Positions 1-12,112 of a DNA stretch of 64,000 bases are shown one piece after another. Positions within the stretch are counted from its first letter, which is position 1, and every line of letters starts with the position of its first letter. The notes below the pieces were generated by a model. That model was not told the origin of the DNA. It ran no database searches and worked only from the letters and a program-made list of their open reading frames with translations. The DNA is from Sipunculus nudus (Eukaryota; Annelida; Sipuncula; Golfingiida; Sipunculidae), in NCBI GenBank assembly GCA_026874595.1, contig CM049315.1:68643916-68707915 (forward strand), given 5' to 3'. The translations under genes and the position numbers were made by a program.

Positions 1-1760
1 TACAATACATCAGCGTTCAAACAGTGTTGTATGAATGATCTCTTGGTTATCTTCATGCTTATTCTTGTTCAAGTATTTTTGAAATAAAGTGTATTTTATG
101 AACTACAAGACACTCTGGTATAGATTTATAATAATATCAGCAATCTAGGAATTAAAGGAACATCATGAGCATCACAATCTGAAATTGGCAAAAATAACCA
201 AAGATATCCGGATCGAAATTTTTTATTTTGTAAAATTATTAGCACCAGTACCTTAAACATTGCCAAGCTTTGACCATGGCACATTTTATTCCTGTAAGCA
301 CTACCGATTTGATTTTCACAGCATATACAAATAAGGATTTAATCTGTCAAACTATTAAATTTGAAAATAAAAGCTCACAAACAACTAGTTATTAAAGTTT
401 TTCTTTTTTTTTTTTGGGGGGGGGGGGGCTCTAATGTATTCGCTTGCATTACCAAGATCCAAACTGCCCACTGTTGGTCACTGGAGGTCACTTAATACAG
501 CAATTCCTGCATACCCGATTAGAAATGCATCCCTCAGGAGCACCCCTGCTGTCAAAGGTGCACAGTTATATTCAAGTCCCTCCAGATACCCCGACCACAC
601 AGCAATATACATCAAGTGTAATTGAATGATTGGTATTGTTTGAACTGTATATCCAAAACTGAAAAGCTATTTCATCTCCATTGTAATCTAAACAATGCAA
701 TGCTGTGGTAATTTGGCACCTTTAAAGAAATTAATCGCCTTTTGAATATTTTTAATCAAGTTATGATTCTAAATAAGAGTAAATCCATCAGTGTGCATAT
801 TGTGATGTAATATGAGCAATGTAAGCGATAAATGATGCTGAGATTTAGAATTTTGAATTGACTTTAACATGTAAATCAAGATATATATATATATATATTA
901 TTTTCAATCTTTGAAAATTATAAACTTTATCAAATATGATAATATAAAAAGTGAGTATCTAATGAAAACTTTCTTTCTTTATTTTCCTGCCTCAGGAGAA
1001 TGGGAAATAAAATGATCAGCCTTGTTCGTCTACCTGTCCGTCTGTCCATTTCTAAATATTAAATAATTATGCATCTACTGTTTTCCTGTACTAACTGTTG
1101 AATAAAATTTCATACCCCATATGTATAGACCCCCCCCCCCCCCAACCACCAAAGGTCCTTGCACTTGTACACTGGGGACGTTAGTTATATGGCAACTGTA
1201 TAAAATTTATTAAATTGAAAAAGATGGTATGATAAAACAATTAGGATTTAATTGAACAAACGTGTCAACTGCTGAGGTTCTAAAAACTTATCAAGGAGTC
1301 AACCACTAATCATGGTAATAGTATAGATCTCATGTTTACAAATTGCTCACATGCTTCAGTTTCATCGTTAGAAAACACATGATCAAATCATAAAGTATTA
1401 TTTGTAACAATTTTCTTACTTTTCAGTTCAAATCAATCATATCAACCAATATCTAGCCTACACTACCTTTTCCTCTCAGCCTTTATCTTCATTAGTTTTT
1501 TTTTTTTTAGATTTTTACCTTCAAGATCAACTTCAGCTGAGCACTATAATCCACGGGTCCCTTGTTTTAATCACCATATCTATAAAATCATGTACATATG
1601 TATGTCACATGTTAAATTAGACGTTATCTTGTCCATCCTTATCACAAAGTGTCAGTTGTGTGTTACGCACAGGGTTGCCAGCAGTCAACTTCAAAAATTA
1701 TCTCTGACTTTCAAACTTAAACTTTATTCTTTTAATATTGCGCTTTATTATACATATATA
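1..1760. other. unassigned AT-rich flank
   Basis: No open reading frame here resembles a known protein, and the longest are about 60 codons. Visible landmarks are a T12-G13 homopolymer junction at 404-428, a TA run at about 882-898 and a poly-C run near 1130-1143. This is probably host intergenic DNA or very old repeats, lying just outside the first LTR of element R. No polypurine tract precedes position 1761, which supports that position as the true left edge of R. Confidence 0.5.
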
Positions 1761-2086
1761 TGTGACCGGGTATAGTGCCGTCAGTTTCTGTTGTTATTTA
1801 TTTGTTGTGGTCTGTGTACGTGCAAGAGTGCACACACTGTGGAATTATTCGTCAGCAGCGCGCCAACGCTGTAATCCACCTCGGAGCATAGCACCTGGGT
1901 TGTCACCTTTGACCCGATAATTAATTTCCGTCAATTTATGATTTGTCTGCAATAACAAGGTATAATTATATGTATGATGCATTAGTAAGCGTTATATTTA
2001 ATATAGGTAATACCATCCAGTGCTTATATGATTTTGTAATACACTGGATGAACTTACACAATTATTAGTAATATTGTTCATTTGCA

Positions 2087-2095
2087 TATAAATAG
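2087..2095 (+). promoter_or_regulatory. TATA box in LTR1
   Basis: TATAAATAG lies about 330 bp into the LTR and is conserved in LTR2 at 33648-33656. It is the likely core promoter of element R. Transcription would then start around 2115-2120, upstream of the predicted intron donor. The start position is inferred. Confidence 0.55.
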
Positions 2096-2183
2096 TGTAC
2101 CTGGTTTTCCCGATTAACGTCACTTGGCAGGCATGCAACTATTGAACCGGAGAGTTCAATGTCATGTGTTTCTCTCTTTCCAG

Positions 2184-2693
2184 GTACGTAATTTTCAGTG
2201 TATATCCTGAATTAGTGTGTCAATGTCAATTCAGTAGAGTAGGTCAGTCAATATATTGTGATAATAACGGTAATATTATCATACACGTACTATTTCGCTA
2301 AATTAGGTCCAAAAGGTAAAATATTCTATGGCCAAATGTGGTCGTCTGTAATATCGTATACTATTCATTAGAGTATGTCAGTCATTATATTTTCATTATA
2401 ATTGTAATATCATCATAGTTATTATTACGCGTTTATTTTGCTTAAAATGGTCAGAAAGTTTGATTTATCTATGACGAAAGGTGGTCATCCGATCAGATGT
2501 AATGTTCTCAATGTGTAAACACATTGTAAGTGCCGCACATGGTGTTAGCGAAAGTTAACTGTAATTTCTGAAAACTGAGTATATTCTGTGTATATTTCCT
2601 ATTGTACATTTGTCGCCGGTTTAATTGTATATATGACTTGGTAGGCAACTATTGAACTGGAGAGTTCAATTTCATGTGTTTCTCTCTTTCCAG
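2184..2693 (+). other. predicted intron inside LTR1
   Basis: A strong donor (CAG before GTACGTAA) at 2183/2184 and a strong acceptor (pyrimidine tract TTTCTCTCTTTCCAG) ending at 2693 bound a 510-bp GT-AG interval. LTR2 has the equivalent interval at 33741-34250, also 510 bp. The roughly 50 bp before the donor and the roughly 50 bp before the acceptor are near-identical, so one duplicated block supplies both sites. If used, splicing would shorten the 5' untranslated leader. There is no transcript evidence. Confidence 0.45.
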
Positions 2694-2816
2694 CACACTA
2701 AACCTGTAAAGCACATTTTGTGTCGTGATTCGGATGGTGTTTGTGACTGATCGACGTGATTTGTGATTGTCCTTACCAACCCCAATCTGACAACCTGACA
2801 ACTACTGTTACAGAAA

Positions 2817-2834
2817 TGGCGCCCAATGTGGGGC
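2817..2834 (+). other. primer binding site of R copy A
   Basis: The 18 bases after the LTR and a GAAA spacer match the complement of the 3' end of tRNA-Lys1,2 (TGGCGCCCAACGTGGGGC) at 17 of 18 positions. This site primes minus-strand DNA synthesis and fixes the LTR boundary. Confidence 0.75.
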
Positions 2835-4133
2835 TGTACATCTCCTGATAAGACACACTGCCAAGTGGGGCTACGAGAGGCCTACAAGACGAGCAGGATG
2901 CAGTCATTGCCGGAGGGTGATCCATTTTTTCATTGGAGCTTTTCTGTGTACTGGTCGATGGCTTTTTCCGCTTCAGTGGATGTAAAGTAAAGACTGTTCG
3001 TCACCCATTTGCAGGTGTTCTTCTGTGTGGAAAGACGTTTGAACTGTCAGAGGATTTTCCGCTTGATGTGTTTCATTTTCTTGAACCTTGTTTTGTGCAT
3101 GGACCTTCACCGTGGGGACTTTGACAGTGTACGTCGCTGGACTTTGGATTTTTGTACTCATTTGGAGGACATTGTATTGGATATATTGTGCATATGGATA
3201 TTTAGACTTGTATATTATGTAGTTCATACGGAGCAGCGGCAGCATGAAGGTAATCGATTTTTTTGTATTTATGAGAACTGTTGAATTATTTCCCTGCATG
3301 TAAACATACTACTGGTTTTCCTGTTGTAAACGAATTCATGAATACACGTGACTGTACGAGTCACTGTAAACATCTAGTTATGGCCGCCCTATTATAAACA
3401 ATACACGTGACTCTGGTCATGGGAGCCATGTGCACGTGTTTTTAAATTCATGGTTTGATGTAAACACAGTAACTGCATTTCTGTCTTGTTTCTCCTGGTT
3501 ACAAGTGATCCCTGGAATGGTTCAGCTTTTAGAGTTTATCATGTAAACTTCTCATTTTTCGTCCATGACTCAGTGATAGCAAAAGCTAGGCTCTAACAAT
3601 TTTTTAACAAGTATTGTGTTAAAAATACACGTGTCGGTTTTTGCCATGTGCTTTTGGTTGTCCACCAAGTTCCAATTTAGGTGATAGCCGTGGGATTTGA
3701 TCAGGTTGATTTCCGGGTATTTCAAGTCCGTGATTCAGATCACACAGTAAAAACGGAAACTGGAAACAAATATTTTCGATTAAGCTACATTTCATTATTT
3801 CATGTAATAGTCATTTGGACTATTTTGTCTATGTGATATTTTCGCATTTTGGATACGTAATTTACTAGCAGTATTCTTGTACCGGAAGAATATACACCAA
3901 GGTCATGTACATTTAAACTTTGTACCCGACTTTTGGTCACTGTTTACTTTTGTTCAGACATATATTCGATTTCTCACTAACTTTTGGTCAGTGAGTGTTT
4001 ACATTTTTACATATACAGGTATTTAACATTCGACTTCGTCACTGATATTTTTATTAGTATTAACATATGTTCAGACATATATTTGAATTTGTCACTCATT
4101 TTTGCTCACTGTTAAATTTTCTTAGTAATTGTA
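2835..4133 (+). other. 5' leader of element R copy A
   Basis: Untranslated region between the primer site and gag. The part from about 3609 is repeated in copy B (34449-34930). About 730 bp (2880-3608) is present here but absent in copy B. The distal part has repeated phrases around GTCACT and TTGGTCAGTG and a TTTAACATTC block near 4021 that recurs at 23211. Short ORFs here are not conserved in copy B and I do not regard them as genes. Confidence 0.6.
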
Positions 4134-4371
4134 TCCGCCAAAAAAGTGTTTGCGGGTACTATGTTTTAAGTCGGACGCCGCCGCCGCCGCAGAGGTTACC
4201 GGGAAACTCCTCCATAACCACTTGGTAGAATTTTTTTTTTAATTCGGAATTATGATCGGTCACATGTGACTGCTGCGCCCTCATTTTTGGTTGACCTCTG
4301 ACCTTTCCTCTTTGCCCAGCGTCCATTTGTGCGTCTGTTTCCACACATAAACCTACATATATCGGGAACCG
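4134..4371 (+). mobile_element. Helitron 5' end fragment
   Basis: It starts with TC just after a host A and carries a short palindrome close to the end. The sequence parallels the complete Helitron at 10945-12112 up to a GGGAACCGT phrase near 4370. The matching 3' end is at 22477-23209, so this looks like one Helitron interrupted by about 18 kb of later insertions. No Rep/helicase coding sequence is visible, so it is non-autonomous. Confidence 0.6.
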
Positions 4372-4550
4372 TATGGACGGACGTAATGGTAATTAAAATT
4401 AATGTAATGAAGAAGTAAAAGGCAGTTGAAAATAAGTGACCAAATTAAGGCAGAAGAAGATGGTTATAAAAACTTTTTCTGTTCATACAAGTGTCGTGCC
4501 TCATACGAGTCATAGAGGTGCACGAGTTATTCTAAATTCGTACCGAGTTG
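4371..4550 (-). repeat. inverted copy of an R-internal segment
   Basis: This stretch is the reverse complement of most of the segment at 24084-24298, which also occurs at 30929-31139. It starts where Helitron homology stops, so it marks a rearrangement or insertion junction. It is too short and degraded to code. Confidence 0.65.
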
Positions 4551-5642
4551 TCTTCTAAATGTCTCAACAGATACATACCCCTATAATGTTGCTTCATGAA
4601 TACTTGTAAGGATCGTGTAAGGCTACTCCCCCACAATAATTATCCAAACATATCACAACACTACGAGGCCACATCATTCCCCTGACGCCATGTTGCACAT
4701 TCACAACCTGTTCGGCAAACTTTATACGAACCGTGTTGAAACCAACTCCTGGGGCTATACACTCATGCATGACATCCGGGGGGGGGGGGGGGGGGGGGGG
4801 TTCTCCCCCCAAATCAACAGAGAATATATGAATAACATAGGCCTATATTTTTTATGATTTACCTTTTTGTTTCTTTGCACACCTTCTCTCCCGTCTTCAT
4901 GAACGGTAACGGGGATGAACGTTGTTACAGAACCTAATATCAACAGATCACGTAGTCGTGACGAGCCTAAATTTGTTATGGAGATCAATAAAATCAGATT
5001 CTGTACCACTAGGCAGCGTGAAATGTCTAGGGGAATGAAAAAAGAAGTCAGTGTTTTTTTGTTAACAAAAAATTATAATTTATTCTTAAAACAACCCTAA
5101 CCCTATATAAGATCCGTCACAAATTTAGAAAAAAAACTTATCGAAAAAGGTCCACAACTGACTTACACGCTTCTGTTTCCGCTGGGATACTTCTCTCCTC
5201 GCTAAAACACAGCCCCTTATTTATAACTTCTACCCCTAGCTGAGAACTTTCCATTTCTCGAACAATCCAAAGAACTCAATAGTACACGTTACAGGAAACA
5301 TCAAGAACAACGAATGCTGTGTTTCTACATATCAGGGTTCTCACGTGGGCCTGCCCGGCTCGGCCAGGCGAGAAAGCCCCAGACTAGCATGACCTCTGTG
5401 TTTTCACGTGGGCCGCACCCGGCCAGCTAGAACAAGGAACGCTGTAGCATAACAACGCCAGGGCTTAAGCCAAACACGAATCAGAATGTCAACAGCGCAC
5501 AGTAAAAGAGACATGTCAACAGCTCACAATAAAGCAGACATATGTAACAACGTGAACTGATATTGTCCACTTATGATATTGTCAACTTATAACGTATATA
5601 CAAGCTGGCTATGTAACAAATATTCACACACATCAAAACTCA
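4551..5642. other. non-coding stretch with poly-G tract
   Basis: No recognisable gene. It contains a 23-base G run (4778-4800) followed shortly by a C run. A CACGTGGGCC phrase occurs twice (around 5342 and 5406), and a GTCAACAGC phrase is repeated around 5490-5525. It lies downstream of the Merlin-like transposase remnant and may be part of that element's flank. I could not identify its terminal inverted repeats. Confidence 0.4.
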
Positions 5643-6307
5643 CTATGCATAAAACTGGCAGCTGGCTTTGCTGGACTTCTCGTTATACAGGGTTTTGACG
5701 GATTTCAAAAATTCACAAAATAAATTCTTCCCCTGATGGCGTAATCTCCATATGTAAACGCCGAGGTAGCTTTGTAAGTTGGACAGATCTAACACCGAAT
5801 CTCGGCATACCCACACCTTTTTTTCACCTTTTGCCAATCCCCTTCTATTGAATTCGTGTGGCATCCTGTCTCCGGGTTTTTAAAATTCTGACTGTGGTTC
5901 ACAGTCTCATGCTGGTACACATGATCACTCAAACAATCGTACGACGTCCAGTAATCAGAGCGTATGATAGAGCCGGCTTTAATGTATTTCTTGATAAGTG
6001 GCAGCAGCGTGTCGGTCGATCTGTCAGGGACTATAAACATAAACACTTTAGTTTTATCCCTCTGTTCCCTCCCTCCAAAAACCAAATCACCCTTGACCAT
6101 ATGACCTCTGTGGTATTTTCGTTTTGAAAATTTTGACTCGTCGATCTGAACGATCACCCCATTTCCCCCGATTTGTGCATCACCCGTCTGTGAAAGGATA
6201 TTGTGTTCACATACCTCTCTGCAAATGTTACACCAGTCAACACAAGTATTGCTGCTCACTTTGAGTTCCCCCATCATCTGACATTGTGTCATGCCTGTGG
6301 ACCACAT
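5643..6307 (-). pseudogene. Merlin/ISXO2-like transposase, catalytic part
   Basis: Two overlapping reading frames (6307-5789 and 5864-5643) cover the catalytic domain of a Merlin-type (IS1016/ISXO2-like) DDE transposase. Visible motifs in order are a Cys-containing DWCNICREVCE segment, IDESKF (first acidic residue), LVFGG, a DRSTDTLLPLI segment, IRSDYW (second Asp), a VNHSQNF segment, and HTNSIEGDW (catalytic Glu). This is the conserved order for the family, which cuts and pastes elements carrying 8-9 bp target duplications. A frameshift separates the C-terminal tail. The missing N-terminal SIR-GSWF segment is at 21193-21375 on the same strand, beyond LINE-1, so the gene appears split by that insertion. 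Merlin genes are usually around 300 codons, and the two parts together roughly fit. Confidence 0.8.
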
Positions 6308-6316
6308 ATTTTTTTA

Positions 6317-7053
6317 TGCCATTCATATAAAGGTTTAATAGTAAACCATAACACCTTACACAACTATGGTGATACATGCAATAACATGTTATAACGACAG
6401 CCTTTATGAAAGAACTGCAGATTCATCAAGAGCTCATGCATATCCATTAATACATCTGCCTGAGAAAGAATACAAAATACAACATAACAAGCATATATAA
6501 CATTTGTGATTTGAATGACATGTCTATCAATATAGATAAAACAATTGAGCCTTGCAAAATAATGCTGCAGACTTCTAATAAAAACTGTAGAGGCTACCTG
6601 AGTTAATTAGCTTTAACCTTGAGCTATGTAAGTACAGAAAGGCTATACAAATATATTGTTATACAAGTTCGCCTTTTCAAATTTTCGTGGATCATTTATT
6701 TATTTATTTTTTGGAATGAACACCAGATCCTTGGTAGTGTTTTGTTATTTTTTGCACAAATCCCCATATACACCAGTTCAAGAACTGAAGCAAGTTTTTT
6801 TATTAACACCACCAAAACAATACAGTTCATATATAATAAGACATTACAAGAAAAGACAGTACATGAAATTCAAAATTTAACACTACAGTCATAACACTAT
6901 AAATATACATAGAAATGTAAAGAAAACAAATCCATATTCTATATTTATCAGTTGGAATAACAAAGTTCCTTTATACCGTAATTTACTACTAATGTATTTC
7001 ATTTTCTTTAACTTTTGGATCCAGATCATCGATAATTTACTTGTCTTATGTTT
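6317..7053 (-). other. probable LINE-1 3' untranslated region
   Basis: AT-rich DNA downstream of the LINE-1 C-terminal coding remnant. It ends near an A7 run (T7 on the + strand, 6308-6316) beside the Merlin-like transposase. Small ORFs at 6619-6894 overlap in different frames and show no protein-like pattern. Confidence 0.4.
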
Positions 7054-7371
7054 TTAATCTAAAATGTAATCCCAAAGTGATATCCATTTAAACAAATTTT
7101 CTTCTTTACCTCCACCTTCAATTCTTTTCTGGTACCTCAAAAATTCTTTAAATTTATCAATGTTCAATGTATGCGATTCATTCATAATATAAATATAATA
7201 TTTAGCATGTAAAATAATCTTATTTTCTCTCTTCTTCAAATTATCTGATATTCCAAGAATAATATTTCTTTCTATAACTAAATCTATTGGTATACAAAAT
7301 GAATTACTGATGGCTGTCCAAAACGGCTGAACTATTGGACACTTGAAGAAAAAATGTGCAATATTTTCCAT
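7054..7371 (-). pseudogene. LINE-1 ORF2 C-terminal zinc-binding region
   Basis: A 105-codon frame begins with a MENIAHFFFKCPIVQPFW segment, typical of the cysteine/histidine region near the C-terminus of L1-clade ORF2 proteins (pattern C..C...H.F..C...FW). The rest is the usual Lys-rich tail. It lies downstream of the reverse transcriptase pieces on the same strand. A start codon is not meaningful here because this is an internal fragment of a longer broken frame. Confidence 0.65.
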
Positions 7372-7937
7372 GTCTTATTGGCAATATCTACAATATGGAT
7401 CTCCAACAACACCACATTTATACAGTTTTTCATTTAAAAATAAATATCCTTGTAATATTTTGTATTGGAATTCAATTATCTTTCTATCTCTACATATTAA
7501 AAACCCAATGCTGTACATGACATTCCAATCATTTTCGACAATATCATACTTTGAACTGTATTTCTCTTTACTATTATGTTTATCAAAATTTATCAGACTT
7601 TCAAAATAGTCATATGTTTCCTTGGATTTAATATTTCTAATCGTTATATTTCCTTGTTTAGTGTTACAGCTTTGGTGAGGATAGTCTCCCTCAATACGTG
7701 TTTGTCTCTCAGACTTTGCTCTCTTTATTTAACATATTATTGTTCTATACACAAGATAATCAAATTTATTGGCCCCTTGGTTAGCCCAATGACAAAAACT
7801 TACAATATCTATATTTTCTCTGTACATCTGGTTTGTATACAAAAGCCCTGCTTCATCAAATTATTTACAGAATAAAGATTTACCTGCTGCTGATATATTT
7901 ATATTATTCCAGATAAAGGGGCTAGAAAAGGTTTGAT

Positions 7938-8547
7938 TTAATACGGATGTTTTTTCCATGCTATCAGAGCACTGATATATATTTCTTGTAATTTATTTTT
8001 TAATAATTTAGCATCATACTCACATTCCATTAATAACTCTATTGTTCCAAAACAATGACAGAAAAATTCAAAGAACAACTTCCAGTCCTTTTTAAAGTTA
8101 TCTAAATATTTCTTCAGCCGTATAACATGTTGAGTCTCAATGAAACTCTCTATATCTAACATATTCATTCCTACCTCTGATATTGGCTTTATGAATATTT
8201 CTCTTCTCACTTTACCCCTTTTCTTCCCTTTCCATATAACAGCTCATATTATTTTATTAAGTCTATCCTTATACTCTTTTGTTAATGGAATGCTTGCAGT
8301 TAAATGTGCAAGTTTGGAGAAACACACAAAACACATTTTTTACGATTAGTATCCTAGCATATAAAGTTAAATTCCTCCGTCTCCATAAATTTGTTATTTC
8401 ATATTTATTTTGAATGTTTTGTTTAAAATTATATTTGTCCATTCGGGCAAGGTCATTTGTCACATAGGTACCTAACACATTTACATGGTATTGCCATCTA
8501 AGCTCCAATGGTTTATTTCTTCTATCCTTAAATTTCCCCAACCACAT
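7938..8547 (-). pseudogene. LINE-1 ORF2 region after reverse transcriptase
   Basis: Frame 8547-8269 starts just inside TE-1 with a KTEAMWLGKFKDRR segment, which follows the reverse transcriptase palm in L1-like ORF2 proteins. It continues with a GTYVTNDLARMDKYNF segment. Frame 8210-7938 has the later MNMLDIESFIETQHVIRLKK motif of the connection region. Frameshifts separate the two. Frame 8547 begins where TE-1 ends, and the preceding reverse transcriptase segment resumes on TE-1's other side at 12300. TE-1 therefore split one ORF2. Confidence 0.7.
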
Positions 8548-8639
8548 GGCTTCTGTTTTTAGCTCAGCTGACTGAAAGTCATCTGAGCTATAGCGATCAC
8601 TCTTTGTCCGTCGTCCGTCTGTCCGTCTGTCCGTCCGTT

Positions 8640-10944
8640 AACCAGGCACAAATCGTAACCGCTGGACCTAGAACCTTGTAACTTGGGATTCTGAGAGGTC
8701 CATAAAAAATCTCCTTGGAAACCAGAAATTAGGTCTCTGTTACCCATATCCTTAGCGCTATGTGGCCCCAAAGTACCCCCCAGAAAAGTAAAAAATTTCA
8801 TACAAAAACTTCAATATCTCATTAACTACTTGACTGATGGTCATGATTTTTGGCATACATTTTGATCATGAGATGTTACATCACTTCCTGCAGACTGGTG
8901 GCGCCACCTGTATTTTTTTACGATTTTTTTTCTCTATTTTTGAGACCTTTAAAAATGTGAACATCTGTTAACAAGGCACAAATCATAAAGACTGGACTTA
9001 GAATCTTAATTCTTGACACACTGAGAGGTCCATGAAAAATCTCCTTGGAAACCAGAAATTAGGTCTCTGTTACCCATATCCTTCGAGCTATGGGGCCCCA
9101 AAGTACCCCCCAGAATAGTAAAAAATTTCATACAAAAACTTCAATATTTCAATAACTACATCACTGATGGTCTTCATTTTTGGCATACATATTGATCATG
9201 AGATGTTCGATCAGTTCCTGCAGACTGGTGGCGCCACCTGTACTGTTTGATTTTTTACGATTTTTTTCCTCTATTTTTGAGACCTTTGAGGATGCTGTCA
9301 TCTGATAGCGTGGCACAAATCGTAACGACTGGACCTAGAATCTTCATTTTCGACACACTGAGAGACCTATGAAAAGTCTCCATAGAAACCAGAAATTAGG
9401 TCTCTGTTACCCATATCCTTCGAGCTATGGGGCCCAAAATTACCCCCCAGAATAGTAAAAAAATTCATACAAAAGCTTCAATATTTCAATAACTACATCA
9501 CTGACGGTCTTCATTTTTGGCATACATATTGATCATGAGATGTTCGATCAGTTCCTGCAGACTGGTGGCGCCACCTGTACTGTTTGATTTTTTACGATTT
9601 TTTCCTCTATTTTGAGACCTTTGAGGATGCTGTCATCCGTAGCGTGGCACAAATCGTAACGACTGGACCTAGAATCTTCATTTTCGACACACTGAGAGAC
9701 CTATGAAAAGTCTCCATAGAAACCAGAAATTAGGTCTCTGTTACCTATATCCTTCGAGCTATGGGGCCCAAAATTACCCCCCAGAATAGTCAAAAATTTC
9801 ATACAAAAACTTCAATATCTCATCAACTACATCACTGATGGTCATGATTTTCGACATACATATTGATCATGAGATGTTTCATCAGTTTGTGCAGACTGGT
9901 GGCGCCACCTGTATTTTTCAATGTTCACAAATTGTTTTCTCCATTTTTGAGACCTTTAAGGATGTAGTTATCTGTCAACAGGGTACAAATCGTAACGACT
10001 GGACCTAGAATCTTCGTTCTTGACACACAGGGAGACCCATGATAAGTCTCCATGGAAACCTGAAATTTGGTCTCTGTTACCCATATCCTTTGAGCTATGG
10101 CACTCCAAAGTACAGCTCAGAATAATGGAAAATTTGATACAAAAGCTAAAGTATCTGAACAACTAATGCAGAGGTAACCATAATTGTTTGCATCGATATT
10201 GATCATGGAGTGTTTCATAAGTTTCTGCAGACTGGTGGCACCACCTGTATTTGTTCGTTTTTTTTTACGAAATTTTTCTGTATTTTTGAGACCTTTAAAG
10301 ATATGAACATCTGTTAACAGGGCACAAATCATAAAAACTGGACCAAGAATCTTCATTCTTGACACACAGGGAGACCCATGAAAAGTCTCCATGGAAACTT
10401 GAAATTAGGTCTCTGTTACCCATATTCTTTAAGCTGTATGGGTCCAAAATACCCCCCCCCCCCCAGAATAATGGAAAATTTGATACAAAAACTGCAGTAT
10501 TTCAATAACTACAACACTGATGGTCATGATTTTCGGCATACATATTGATCATGAGCTGTTCCATCAGTTTCTGCAGACTGGGTGTGCCACCTCTATTTTT
10601 TTTCAAATTTTTACGAATTTTTTTTCTTTTTTTTGAGACCTTTAAAGATGTGGTTATCTGTCAACAGGGTTCAAATCGCAACAACTGGACCTAGAATCTT
10701 CATTCTTGTCATGCAAGGAGGCCCATGAAAGGTGCCTGTGGAAACTTGAAATTAGGTCTCTGTTACCCATATCCTTCAAGCTATAGGACTCCGAAGTATC
10801 CCTCAGAATAATGGACAATTTGATACAAAAACTGAAGTATCTGAACAACTAATGCAGAGATCACCATGATTTTTTGCATGGATATTGACCATTAAGTGTT
10901 TTTATTAGTTTCTGCAGACTGGTGGAGCCACCTGTATTTTTGTA
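8640..10944. repeat. tandem ~335-bp units inside TE-1
   Basis: Seven diverged units share phrases such as AACGACTGGACCTAGAATCTT (shifted forms), AGGTCTCTGTTACCCATATCC and GCAGACTGGTGGCGCCACCTG. The palindrome GGTGGCGCCACC, exact or with one or two changes, falls at about 8897, 9237, 9564, 9898, 10233, 10580 and 10920, giving a spacing near 335 bp. ORFs in this stretch are repeat translations and not genes. Confidence 0.8.
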
Positions 10945-12112
10945 TCTGCCAAAACGAAGTTTTGCGAATACTATGTTTTTGACCGAGTTCCTCCACCGCG
11001 GTGGCATTCGTTTCCAGAGAGCTCCTCGGAGACTAATGGACCGATTTTTCCCAAACTTACACCTATTATCGGGTCACATGTGAACTGGTGCCTAACCAAT
11101 TTGCTTTGACCTCTGACCTTTCCTCTCTATCCAGTGTCCATTTGTGGGTCTGTTTCCACTCATAAACCCTCATATCTCGGGAACCGTTTGACCGATCAGG
11201 AAATAAAATTGATACAAATGTAGCCCTTGGATTGCTTTATAACATACACAAAAAATGGTGGCGCCACCTGTAACCATGTTTGCACAGTGTCCATCTGTTC
11301 ATCTGCCTTGGGTTAAAATCACTCATATCTCTGCAGTGAATTGACTAATTCACCTGAAATTCGTCATGCGTATACATCCAGGATAGCTTTCTTGATTTTA
11401 TGACAGGTGGCGCCACCTACGTTCACGTTCACGCTGATGACATCCAAGCTTATATCTTGGGAATTGTTTGACCGATCAGGAAATAAAATTTTTACAAATG
11501 TAGCCCTTTGATAGCTCTGTAACATACACAAAAAATGGTGGCGCCACCTGTAACAATGTTTGCACAGCGTCTGTCTGTTAGTCTGCCGTGGCCTAAAATC
11601 ACTCATTTCTCTGTAGTGGTTCGACATGACTGCCTAAAATTTTGCAGGTTTATACATCGTGGACAGCTTTCTTGATTTTATGACAGGTGGCGCCACCTAC
11701 ATTCTAGTTAACGCTGCACTCATCCAAGCTCATATCTCAGGAAACATTTGACCGATTGGGCCAAAATTGTGCATGTGTTTAGATCTCACATAGGTCTTTA
11801 TCATACACAAAACTGGAGGGGTTACCTGCAAAGATTTTTGCACAGTGTTTGTCTGTTTGTCTGCCATGGGCAAAAATCGCTCATATACATGTAGTGGTTT
11901 GACTTTTCTGCCTAAAATTTTGCAGGTGTATACAACTTGGACAGCTTTCTGGATTTGTGGTAGGTGGCACAACCTACATACACATTTAGGCTGCAGACAC
12001 CCATGCTAATATGCAACATACCTCACTCTATTTCCCCTTGCCACTCAATCCATGCCTCACTATCCGATTTTGGCAGATACATGTAGTCACTTGTCGGTTA
12101 CCCGTATTCTAG
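10945..12112 (+). mobile_element. complete non-autonomous Helitron
   Basis: It begins TCTGCC after a host A and ends CTAG before a host T, the insertion signature of Helitrons, which roll-circle transpose between A and T without target duplication. A palindrome (CAAAAC/GTTTTG) lies just inside the 5' end. A hairpin-forming stretch precedes CTAG by about 10 bases, and it is better preserved in the sister copy at 23188-23209. TE-1 sequence continues on both sides. The 1168-bp interior has four exact GGTGGCGCCACC palindromes (11257, 11406, 11537, 11696) and no protein-coding frame. It would need Rep/Helicase supplied in trans. Confidence 0.7.

Larger units (their letters stand above)
1761..2812 (+). 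repeat. LTR1 of element R (5' LTR of copy A)
   Basis: This 1052-bp block begins TGTGAC and ends GTTACA. It is repeated with high similarity at 33325-34383. A four-base spacer and a tRNA-Lys-like primer binding site follow directly, which is the layout of a 5' LTR. It carries a TATA box at 2087-2095, a predicted splice donor at 2184 and a predicted acceptor ending at 2693. The LTR is long for Ty3-like elements. No polypurine tract lies to its left, so this is the outer LTR of the composite. Confidence 0.85.

Noticed and set aside
2973-3299. 108-codon minus-strand ORF and overlapping plus-strand ORFs in the R leader
   Set aside because: This part of the leader is absent from copy B, the frames overlap each other, and no domain pattern is visible.
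8559-11972. Several minus-strand ORFs of 60-90 codons with recurring segments such as KDMGNRD
   Set aside because: The recurrence is due to the tandem ~335-bp units and the Helitron sequence. They are translations of repeats.
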